NCBI RefSeq assembly: GCF_012689525.1
Contig: NZ_CP051514.1
Coordinates: 806,001 to 870,000, forward strand
Reading direction: 5' to 3'
DNA: 64,000 bases
From: Paraburkholderia aromaticivorans
GTDB taxonomy: Bacteria > Pseudomonadota > Gammaproteobacteria > Burkholderiales > Burkholderiaceae
A model generated the notes under the pieces. The model made no database searches. It was not told where the DNA came from and saw only the letters and a list, made by a program, of their open reading frames with translations. Of this stretch, positions 56,121-63,474 are shown one piece after another. The translations under genes were made by a program, and so were the position numbers. Numbering within the stretch: the stretch's first letter is position 1; every line of letters begins with the position of its first letter.

Positions 56121-57049
56121 TGGTGTCCGTTGGGCGCTAATCGTGTCCAATAATTCCGTTAACGGAGCCGGCCGCAGCCCCTGAACAAACGCCTCTCACG
56201 ATAACGGCTGATCGCGCGGAGCGCAGCAGCGAAGCGACCTGACAGACGAAATACAGATGCAGGGACTGTTTCCAAAAGCCTGTGGTCGCAGGCAGCCGGT
56301 TTGCCTACGCCGGAATTGCAGGTGAGCATCCGGTTCATGACACGCAAATCAAGCGTCTGCGTCATTTGAATTTCTTCCAGCATGAGTGTTTTCTGGAAGT
56401 GCGGGTGCCGCGTGTGCGTTTGCCCGATGGCTCGGTACGGTTGGTCGAACCTGATTGGGTCGGGCAACTCAACGGCTTCACGCTGCTGTTCGAGGCACTC
56501 GTGCTGATGCTCGCCCAGCAGATGCCGTTTGCCGTTTGCCGCTGTCGCGCTTGCTGTCAACCTGTCGTGGCATCGAGTACACGCCATCTGTTCGCGCTAT
56601 TTGGAGCTGGCGCTCGCGGCGGCTGACCTGTCGGACGTGACGGCGGTGGCGATTGACGAAACCTCGTACCGGCGCGGTCATGAGTATCTGACGCTGGTCG
56701 CCGACATGAAGGCGCGGCGGGTCGTGTTCGTCACGAACGGGAAGGATGCCAGCACCATTGAACGCTTCGCGACCTGTCTGGGCGAAATGGTGGCACGTCC
56801 GGGCAAATCGGCTCGGTCAGCATCGACATGTCGCCGGCTTTCATCAAAGGCGTCAATGAACATCTGCCTGAAGCGCGAGTGACCTTCGACAAGTTCCACG
56901 TCGTCGCTCACGCGTCCAGGGCGCTCGACACGGTACGTCGGCAACAACAGAAGGTCGACCCGCAACTCAAGGGCATGCGCTGGACGCCCCCGGTGTCACA
57001 ATAGTTGTCGCCTCTGAATTTTCTTAAATTGAAGAGTCAGAGGTGCAGG

Positions 57050-57550
57050 TTGAAGGCGAAACAAACGTATTCTGTCGAGTTCAAAGAGCAAGCGCTGTCG
57101 AAAGTTTTGCAGCGCGGGAGCCGCACGGTTGGATCGGTGGCCGACGAATTGAACATGAATTTACTGACATTAAGGAAGTGGATGAGAGGTAGCGCCGCTG
57201 CGGGTCGGAGCTCAGGCTCCGGACTAGCAAAACGTCCAGAAGACTGGTCGCCGGAAGAACGGCTGCTGGCTTTGCATGAGAGCCACGGCCTGGTCGACGA
57301 AGCACTGAACGCGTGGTGTCGTGAGCGGGGGCTGTTCGCTCATCATCTCACGCAGTGGCGCATGGATTTTTGCGCCGTCGGCGGGACCGGCGGTCGGCGT
57401 GAGAACGGCCAGGAAGTACGGGATCTGAAGCAAGCCAATGTCCAATTACAGCGCGAATTGAACCGCAAGGAGAAAGCGCTGGCGGAGGCGGCGGCGCTGT
57501 TGGTGCTGCAAAAAAAGTATCGTGCGCTGTTCGAGGGCGAGGCCGAATGA
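57050..57550 (+). CDS. IS3-family transposase orfA
   Basis: A 166-residue OrfA. KQTYSVEFKEQALSKVLQRG and TVGSVADELNMNLLTLRKWM form the helix-turn-helix, and DLKQANVQLQRELNRKEKAL is the leucine-zipper-like end. TTG 57050 is taken as start because AGAGGTG lies just upstream and the next residues match the usual MKxKxxYSxEFK opening. orfB overlaps by 4 bases in the -1 frame, the usual set-up for a programmed frameshift to make OrfAB. Confidence 0.85.
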   Translation: MKAKQTYSVEFKEQALSKVLQRGSRTVGSVADELNMNLLTLRKWMRGSAAAGRSSGSGLAKRPEDWSPEERLLALHESHGLVDEALNAWCRERGLFAHHLTQWRMDFCAVGGTGGRRENGQEVRDLKQANVQLQRELNRKEKALAEAAALLVLQKKYRALFEGEAE

Positions 57551-58626
57551 CAGCCCTTGAAGAGCGCAAGACATTGATCGGCCTGATCAGCGAGGCGACC
57601 CTGGCGGGGGCTCGCCAGGCGCCCGCGTGTGAGATGCTGGGGCTGAGCGCACGGACGGTTCAGCGTTGGCAAGGTGGCGAACCTGACGCGGTGGACGGGC
57701 GCTCGTTACGACACCATGAGCCATCTCACAAGCTGAGCGCCGAGGAACGCACCGAGCTGCTGGCAGTTGCGAACTCGGCCGAGTTTGGTCATTTGCCGCC
57801 GAGCCAGATCGTGCCTCGGCTGGCTGACCAGCAACGCTATATCGCCTCGGAGTCGACGTTCTATCGGGTGCTGAAAGCCGAGAAGCAGCTTGCCCATCGG
57901 CGCAGTGAACGGCCGGTCAAATCATGCGGCAAACCACGAGCGGTTCGCGCGGACGCGCCGAATCAGCTTTACAGTTGGGACATCACGTACTTGCCGGCGA
58001 CGATCCGCGGGCAGTACTTTTATCTGTATCTGTTTATGGACGTGTTCAGCCGCAAGATCGTCGGCTGGCAGGTCTACGCCGAAGAGAGTAGCGCCCAGGC
58101 CAGCGAGGTGCTCAAGGATCTATGCGCGCGTGAGGCGATACAGCCCAACCAGGTAATTTTGCACTCCGACAACGGCGGCCCAATGAAGGGCGCCACGATG
58201 CTTGCCACCTTGCAGGCCTTGGGCGTGATGCCGTCGTTGAGTCGCCCCGGCGTGAGCAACGACAACCCCTATTCGGAATCGTTGTTCAAAACGCTGAAGT
58301 ACCGGCCCGCTTATCCGTTAGAGGCATTCGATACCCTGTTCGCCGCCCGCACCTGGGTTGCAGAACTGGTGCGCTGGTACAACCACGAACACCGCCACAG
58401 TGCGATCCGTTTCGTGACGCCGGCCCAGCGCCATGCGAATCTTGATCAGGACATCCTCGAGCGCCGCAAGGCGCTCTACGAGGGTGCGCGCGAACGTCAT
58501 CCGCTACGATGGAAAGGTGCCACGCGGGACTGGCAGCGCGTTCATGTCGTGCATCTGAATCCCGATCGTGCTGAGCCGACGGTCAACATTCGACGACCCC
58601 GTAACCAGGAATTAAAAGCAGCCTGA
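57547..58626 (+). CDS. IS3-family transposase orfB (DDE integrase)
   Basis: A 359-residue OrfB. An extra N-terminal helix-turn-helix (ACEMLGLSARTVQRWQ) precedes the rve integrase core with the three acidic residues in LYSWDITYLPA, VILHSDNGGPMKG and DNPYSESLFKTLK. WYNHEHRHSAIRFVTPAQRH is the typical C-terminal block. No frameshift or stop was seen. It starts at an ATGA overlap with orfA. Confidence 0.9.
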   Translation: MTALEERKTLIGLISEATLAGARQAPACEMLGLSARTVQRWQGGEPDAVDGRSLRHHEPSHKLSAEERTELLAVANSAEFGHLPPSQIVPRLADQQRYIASESTFYRVLKAEKQLAHRRSERPVKSCGKPRAVRADAPNQLYSWDITYLPATIRGQYFYLYLFMDVFSRKIVGWQVYAEESSAQASEVLKDLCAREAIQPNQVILHSDNGGPMKGATMLATLQALGVMPSLSRPGVSNDNPYSESLFKTLKYRPAYPLEAFDTLFAARTWVAELVRWYNHEHRHSAIRFVTPAQRHANLDQDILERRKALYEGARERHPLRWKGATRDWQRVHVVHLNPDRAEPTVNIRRPRNQELKAA

Positions 58627-59142
58627 ATTCAAAACGTCGAGGCGACAACTAGCTGGAAAACTTCCGGACGCTGCTCAAAGACGCGAACAAACTGAATCTG
58701 GCCCAACTGACCGACCTCGAGGCGCTCGTCACTCAGTACAGCACCAAACGTACTGCCCGGGCATGGCTGTACCGCGAGCAACTGCGCGACATTCTCGAGC
58801 GCAAACAAATCAATGTCGTATCGCAGATGTTGCAGCAGTGGTGCACCAACGTCATGCGCTCGAAGGTCGAACCGATGAAGGATGTGGTGCAATTGATTCG
58901 CCGACATTTCGACGGAATCGTTGCCTGGACTCAGACTCCTCAGACCAACGGTTTCATCGAGGCTATCAACGGCCTGTTCCAGGCCGCCAAGCGCAAAGCT
59001 CGCGGATACGCTCGCTTCGAAACCATGCGTACTGTCCTGTTTCTCATCGCCGGAAAACTCGACTTCTCACGCTTCAATGAAAACGCCTGCTGAGCCCCGT
59101 CAGTCGAGTAGCGCAAGGGAATCACACCCTCACGCTCTCACA

Positions 59143-59176
59143 GATCCGGACGTGAATCTCTCGATTCATCCGGCTC
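59143..59176 (-). ncRNA. Group II intron domain V
   Basis: On the minus strand a 34-base hairpin starts GAGCCGGATGAATC, has a GAGA tetraloop, and closes with GATTCACGTCCGGATC. Length, tetraloop position, the bulge and the closing pairs match domain V, the catalytic core of group II introns. It directly follows the reverse transcriptase stop codon. Confidence 0.85.
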
Positions 59177-59824
59177 CTATCGCCCAACCGTCGCCTCTAT
59201 ACCCCAGTGGACGAACAGGCCGGGCTGACGAGATTTGACCCCCGCTAGCCAGACCCATGCCCGTGCCTTACGGCGCTGGAGAGACTTGTATTTCCGTTGC
59301 GCCCAGTGCACCAGTGCAGCATCAACCGCACGCAGTGCCTTGGCGAGCGCGGAGCGAGTGAACCGCCCGTAGTACTGCATCCAACCTCGCAGGATCGGGC
59401 GTGTTTGGTCCGCCAGGTCATTCAGATCCAGCTCGTATCGACGCAACAGCCCCTTACGGCGCATCTCCTGACGCATCGCTCGGGCTGCCTTGTTGCTTAC
59501 GGCCGGAGTGAAGCCAACGGACAGCTTACCCATCCGGCTCATGACACTTCGCGGTCTGAACGTATAGCCCAGGAAGTCGAACTGACAGATCGGATAGTCG
59601 GCACGCCTGTTGGCCTGCTTGCAGTACACGATTTTGGTCTTTTCTGGATGCAGATCCAGCTTGCACTCCGCAAGCCGCGCCTCCAGTTCCTGCTTGAGCC
59701 GCCGAGCCTGCGCTTCGCTCTTGCAGTGACAAATGGCGTCATCGGCGTAACGCTCGAACGGCACGTCCGGGTAGGACTTTTGCATCCACCGGTCAAACGC
59801 ATAATGAAGAAACAGATTTGCTAG

Positions 59825-59860
59825 CACCGGACTAATAGCTCCGCCAACAACATAGCAAAC
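59825..59860. other. Left attachment site of the recombinase element
   Basis: Target sequence (minus strand AGTCCGGTGCT side, coding for AISP) meets element sequence at the core CC, plus-strand 59841-59842. Immediately inside the element lies GCCAACAACATAGC. Confidence 0.7.
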
Positions 59861-61859
59861 TCGCGAGTAAAATGGGGTCTGCGCATTTCAAGGGAGTGTC
59901 TGGCGCCGTGGTCCAGAGGATGTCCTGACGTCGATGCGGTTCTCGTCCTTGAGACCATCGCTCCCGCGGACAGGGAGGCGCGACAATGACCCGAGGACGA
60001 CGTAAGAACTGGCGTGTCCGTCTTGCCTTTGAACCGAACCGATATGCCGGCGAACAGCTGCAGAAGGCGTACGAGCAGCTCAGTCCGATAGATTCACGCG
60101 CTACGGCACAGCCATCCGCTGTTCGGCCCGTGGAGACACGGCGAGCGGCTATCAAGCGAGGTAAGCGATGAGCAACGCTGCAACGGTCGCGCTCTACGCG
60201 CGGGTGTCCTCCGAACAACAGACCAAACGCGGCACCATTGAAAGCCAGATTGCCGCGCTGAGGGAGCGCATTGCGGCTGACGATGCGCAGCTTGTCGACG
60301 ACATGTGCTTCATAGACGCCGGGATAAGCGGCGCGACGCTGATCAGACCGCAGCTAGAGCGACTCAGGGATCGTGCTGCACTCGGGCTGGTTGATCGGCT
60401 GTACATCCTGTCTCCCGACCGGCTGGCGCGCAAGTATGCACACCAGGCATTGCTGATGGAGGAGTTCTCTGCGTGTGGCGTGCAGGTGGTGTTTCTCAAT
60501 CATGAGATTGGCACGACACCGGAAGAGTCGCTGCTGTTGCAGATGCAGGGCATGATTTCGGAGTACGAACGGGCAAAGATCACCGAGCGTAATCGACGCG
60601 GTAAGCTTCATGGCGCAAAGCGTGGAAGCGTGAATGTGCTATCAACGGCTCCCTATGGTTACCGTTATATCCGCAAGCAGCTCGATGGGACACCGGCCCA
60701 GTACGTGATTGAACTGCCGCAGGCGGCGACGGTAAAGACTATCTTCCAGTGGATCGGGATGGACCGGCTGAGCATAGGCGAAGTGGTTCGTCGTCTTGCC
60801 GAGGCGGGCACGGTGACGGCATCCGGCAAGCTGTACTGGGACCGTAGTGTGGTATGGGGAATATTGCGTAATCCCGCTTACATGGGGCGAGCGGCATTCG
60901 GTAAAACCCAGTCTCGTGATCGCCTGCCGCATGTCCGCGTGCGTACCCAACGCCACAGCGCCGAAGTGCCCAGGAGGACATACTCGACAACAAGCACAGA
61001 CCCGCAGCAGTGGATCGAAATCCCGGTGCCGGCGATTGTCAGCGAAGTGATGTTCCATTCAGTCCAGGAGCAGCTTGCCGAGAATCGCAAGCTGGCGCGC
61101 CAACGCCGCCAGAACGCGCCGCTCTACCTGCTTCAGGGGCTGACTGTTTGTGGGCAATGCCGTTACGCGTACTACGGCAAGAAAATCAGCAAGGCGGCGG
61201 CCAAGGGGCATCAGCGAGATTATGCTTATTACCGCTGTGTCGGAACCGATGCCTATCGCTTCGGTGGTCAACGCATCTGCGACAACCTGCAAGTGCGAAC
61301 GGATCGGCTCGATGACCTCGTATGGCAGCAGGTCGCGGATCTGTTGAGGCATCCAGGTCGGCTGAAGAAAGAATACGAACGACGACTGGAGACGATGGAA
61401 CGCAATGAAAAGAGTGGCTTCGACACAGCCAGCCTGGAAAAGCAAAGGTTTCAGTTGGAGAAAGGCAAGTCGCGGCTCATCGACAGCTATGCCGACGGTA
61501 TCATCGACAGGACGGACTTCGAGCCGAAGATACAGCAGTTGAAGAACCGGCTAGAGCAGGTCGATCAGCAGATCCAGGAATCCCGGCAGCACGGGGTGGC
61601 TCAAAGTGAACTGTTTCTGGTCATCAACCGGCTGGAGGAATTTGCAAGTGCCGTTACGGACAAACTCGCTACGATCGATCTCGAAACGAAGCGCAAGATC
61701 GTACTGGCTCTGGTCAAGCGTGTCGAAATCCACAAGGATGAAATCCTCGTCGTATTCCGGATCGATCCGCAGCCCGGAGGTCTTCTCGCAGGCGAGAATT
61801 CGAATGATTCAGACGATGGAGTGAAAAGTATGCAACATTGTAGGCGGCGTAACGACACC
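59843..61859 (+). mobile_element. Compact serine-recombinase element (about 2.0 kb)
   Basis: The element holds only two overlapping genes, a 61-residue basic protein and a large serine recombinase, on the strand opposite to the interrupted reverse transcriptase. Its ends are defined because deleting 59843-61859 (or the equivalent block shifted by 2) restores the frame GTPQ-G-G-A-I-S-P. The only bases shared by both junctions are CC on the plus strand (GG on the minus strand) at 59841-59842 and 61858-61859. A 2-base identical core without inverted repeats or longer target duplication is what large serine recombinases leave. No cargo gene is present. Confidence 0.85.
59986..60171 (+). CDS. Small basic protein upstream of serine recombinase
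   Basis: A 61-residue, strongly basic protein (MTRGRRKNWRVRLAFEPNRY...) with arginine-rich ends and a central helix (GEQLQKAYEQL). GGGAGG lies seven bases before ATG, and its stop overlaps the recombinase start (ATGA), so both are made together. Not a family I can name. Position and charge would suit a DNA-binding accessory factor of the recombinase, for example one that sets direction of recombination; this is inference only. Confidence 0.7.
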   Translation: MTRGRRKNWRVRLAFEPNRYAGEQLQKAYEQLSPIDSRATAQPSAVRPVETRRAAIKRGKR

Positions 61860-61946
61860 ACCCTGCGGGGTGCCCTTATCCGGTTTCACCACGGTCCCGT
61901 CCGGCATGTGCACAGGCGCCTTGAGCCAGCGCTCGATATACAGTAG
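60168..61946 (+). CDS. Large serine recombinase
   Basis: A 592-residue site-specific recombinase. The resolvase-type catalytic domain comes first, with nucleophile Ser14 in LYARVSSEQQ and the arginines of ILSPDRLARKY; the helix EYERAKITERNRRGK follows. The recombinase domain spans about 170-300, and a zinc-ribbon begins at VCGQCRYAYYGKK with partner cysteines in YYRCVGT and QRICDN. A coiled-coil stretch follows (KKEYERRLETMERN, DFEPKIQQLKNRLEQVDQQI). The last 28 residues before the stop at 61946 lie beyond the element end and are read from the opposite strand of the interrupted reverse transcriptase, so they are not native. It presumably integrates and excises the element via a circular form. 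Confidence 0.92.
   Translation: MSNAATVALYARVSSEQQTKRGTIESQIAALRERIAADDAQLVDDMCFIDAGISGATLIRPQLERLRDRAALGLVDRLYILSPDRLARKYAHQALLMEEFSACGVQVVFLNHEIGTTPEESLLLQMQGMISEYERAKITERNRRGKLHGAKRGSVNVLSTAPYGYRYIRKQLDGTPAQYVIELPQAATVKTIFQWIGMDRLSIGEVVRRLAEAGTVTASGKLYWDRSVVWGILRNPAYMGRAAFGKTQSRDRLPHVRVRTQRHSAEVPRRTYSTTSTDPQQWIEIPVPAIVSEVMFHSVQEQLAENRKLARQRRQNAPLYLLQGLTVCGQCRYAYYGKKISKAAAKGHQRDYAYYRCVGTDAYRFGGQRICDNLQVRTDRLDDLVWQQVADLLRHPGRLKKEYERRLETMERNEKSGFDTASLEKQRFQLEKGKSRLIDSYADGIIDRTDFEPKIQQLKNRLEQVDQQIQESRQHGVAQSELFLVINRLEEFASAVTDKLATIDLETKRKIVLALVKRVEIHKDEILVVFRIDPQPGGLLAGENSNDSDDGVKSMQHCRRRNDTTLRGALIRFHHGPVRHVHRRLEPALDIQ
61840..61880. other. Right attachment site of the recombinase element
   Basis: Element sequence GGCGGCGTAACGACA meets the core CC (61858-61859) and then target sequence ACCCTGCGGGGTGCC, which on the minus strand codes for GTPQG of the reverse transcriptase. 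The recombinase reading frame runs straight through this site. Confidence 0.7.
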
Positions 61947-62441
61947 CACCCACGCACAGTCCGTATGGCAGCGCACCGCCCGCATCATGAGTTCCCAATC
62001 AATACTGCCAAAGAAATTCTTGATGTCGAGGTCCAGCACCCAGTCATGGTTCCAGCATCGCTGCCGGGCCACATCGAGCGCCTGATGCGCTGACCGTCCG
62101 GGACGATACCCGTATGAATCGTTGTGGAACACCGGTTCCACAAGTGGTTCCAGATATCGCTTGACCACCGTCTGGGCGATGCGATCTGAAATCGTTGGTA
62201 TTCCCAACGGTCTCGTCCCCGCACCCCCGTCTTTTGGTATGTCAACCCGCAAGACCGGCGGCGGAAGGTAGCTGCCAGACGACATCCGATTCCAGATTCG
62301 ATACAGATTATCCTTCAGATCTGCCTCGAATTCCGTCATCGACTGCTTGTCCACACCCGCCGCCCCGCGGTTGGCCTTCACCTGCTTATACGCCTCCAAC
62401 ACCTCTCGCTTGGAAATACAAAACGGCTTTGCGTTATTCAC

Positions 62442-62880
62442 TCCGGTCCTCCTCTTTCAAGTTGCCGACGTGATAACGCCGGACGATGACGCCCCTTCGG
62501 TCCAGTCCCATTGCAGGACCTTCAACCCTACTACAGACGTCTCCGCCCCTGTGCCCCGCATCGGTACTCTCATCCTTGCGGAGGCCTTCCGCTTGGATTT
62601 CTCCCTTCACATCGGGACGACAGGTTCCCAAGTTCCTTACCAAAGCCTGAATCAAAGTCACGCCGCCTTTATGCCGGATGCCGATTGGGCCGTCAGCAGG
62701 CATCGCCCAATCTTGTCCCGGAGCAAGTGGGCTCTCCGGTTTTGACATCAGTTCGTGAAATTATCGACACGTCATCAGCGGTTCACTTACGTTCGTCTCT
62801 TTGATCCCTACCTGACAGAGTAAATCCCTGCCTTTTCCAACAACGCTCACCACGAGGGCTCTTTACCCACGCAGCTTGTG
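62442..62880 (-). ncRNA. Group II intron 5' structured region
   Basis: Upstream of the reverse transcriptase start, the minus strand carries a long run of short GC-rich stems and purine-rich loops without a coding frame, including ACCGGAGAGCCC with a matching CTCCGG and the run GGACCGAAGGGGCG. This fits intron domains I-IV. Helices were not assigned one by one. Confidence 0.5.
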
Positions 62881-63089
62881 GCGGTTTGAAGCCTGCTCCT
62901 GCAAGCCGACTCCGAAGGGCCTTCCTTCATCTTTGGTAAAGCACCGCAAACATCGGTCAGTTGATGCTCGCGTTCTTGGCACACCCCACTCCGTTTTCAA
63001 AAGAGCCCGGAAATTCGTATTGACGTCGGCAACGTTTTCCGAAAACAAAGAGTCAAGCCAAACACTCTATTGCGATGCGCTTCAGTGCT
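62881..63089. other. Boundary region right of the intron
   Basis: Short frames on both strands, none with a convincing ribosome site. The sequence joins the intron to the 3' part of the hypothetical gene that follows. Nothing further recognised. Confidence 0.3.
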
Positions 63090-63437
63090 CTAACTGCATG
63101 TCGCGAGATCGCCGTACTGTGTCCGGCAGGTATCGCCTTGCATATCAGGGGGGCCGTGGGTTTTGAAAACATACCTAGCTCCTTGCGAAGGGAGGGTCTG
63201 ACACGTCCCTGGTGCAGCCTCCGGTCCGTGAACGGCGATTGCCAAACGAATCGCCTGATCGAAGCTCGACGCCGTCGACATGTGACGGTGGTCTATCGAA
63301 ACGAGCCAACCACGTGCGGAGTCACACCATCGGATCCGACGCTCTTCGTACAGGCGGGAGAAGGCTCGCCATAACTCGGCGTCTTCCTGATTAGCCCAAG
63401 CTGCTGCGTCCCGCCTGCGTTGCTCGAAATCCGTCAT
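63090..63437 (-). CDS. Hypothetical protein, possibly truncated
   Basis: A 115-residue frame starting MTDFEQRRRDAAAWANQEDAEL, with GGAGG ten bases before ATG. The first 70 residues (through SSFDQAIRLAIAVHG) look like a real small soluble protein; the later part is richer in Cys and Gln and runs toward the mobile DNA, so the 3' end may have been changed by the intron-side rearrangement. It lies 37 bases downstream of the thiolase gene in the same direction. No family recognised. Confidence 0.5.
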   Translation of the reverse strand: MTDFEQRRRDAAAWANQEDAELWRAFSRLYEERRIRWCDSARGWLVSIDHRHMSTASSFDQAIRLAIAVHGPEAAPGTCQTLPSQGARYVFKTHGPPDMQGDTCRTQYGDLATCS

Positions 63438-63474
63438 CACAGTAGTGCCTCCGTCTCCGACCTTTATGGCTCAA

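Larger units (their letters stand above)
56987..58665 (+). mobile_element. IS3-family insertion sequence, apparently intact
   Basis: A 1679-base element inserted in the ISL3 transposase. Inner inverted repeats TAGTTGTCGCCTC lie at 57002-57014 and, inverted, at 58639-58651. The target duplication is GGACG (56982-56986 and 58666-58670): deleting the element and one GGACG restores the codons for R-W-T-L-L-K of the ISL3 protein. The outer 15 and 14 bases beyond the repeats are not obviously inverted, so the exact tips rest on the target duplication. Both transposase frames are open. Confidence 0.8.
56282..59093 (+). pseudogene. ISL3-family transposase, broken and interrupted by IS3 element
   Basis: The 5' part reads HPVHDTQIKRLRHLNFFQHE, GQLNGFTLLFEALVLMLAQQMPF, then after a frame change LSWHRVHAICSRYLELA, AIDETSYRRGHEYLTLVAD (catalytic Asp region), then in a third frame GSVSIDMSPAFIKGVNEHLP and VTFDKFHVV up to LKGMRW. 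The 3' part resumes after the IS3 insertion with TLLKDANKLNLAQL, WCTNVMRSKVEPMKDVV, QTPQTNGFIEAINGLFQAA and a stop at 59093. The first frameshift is a 7-base tandem duplication of GCCGTTT at about 56525-56538. A second frameshift lies near 56790. The gene was dead even without the IS3 element. Confidence 0.85.
59177..62441 (-). pseudogene. ltrA: Group II intron reverse transcriptase/maturase, split by insertion
   Basis: Two halves of one protein. The N half (62441-61860, 194 residues, GTG start with GAGGAGG upstream) reads EVLEAYKQVKANRGAAGVD, TRPLGIPTISDRIAQTVVK, YGYRPGRSAHQAL and DKGTPQGG. The C half (59842-59177) continues AISPVLANLFLHYAFDRWM, the catalytic FERYADDAICHC, LGYTFRPR and the maturase X domain (QTRPILRGWMQYYGRF). 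Joined, they give about 415 residues with no endonuclease domain, a normal size for this intron type. The break lies exactly between GTPQGG and AISP, in the palm region, where the recombinase element is inserted. Confidence 0.9.
59094..62880 (-). mobile_element. Group II intron, interrupted by serine-recombinase element
   Basis: Read on the minus strand this is a bacterial group II intron: a structured 5' part (about 62880-62442), the reverse transcriptase/maturase gene, and domain V near the 3' end (59176-59143). The exact 5' and 3' splice ends could not be fixed; the 3' end lies within about 50 bases beyond domain V, next to the end of the ISL3 transposase gene, and the 5' end lies near 62.8-62.9 kb. 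A 2017-base element (59843-61859) sits inside the reverse transcriptase, so this copy cannot make its maturase. Confidence 0.75.

Noticed and set aside
57002..58651. IS3 element limited to the 13-base inverted repeats
   Set aside because: With these limits no target duplication appears and the ISL3 frame is not restored; limits at 56987-58665 give both.
61860..61946. Last 28 residues of the recombinase as a functional domain
   Set aside because: They are encoded by the antisense strand of the reverse transcriptase beyond the attachment site.
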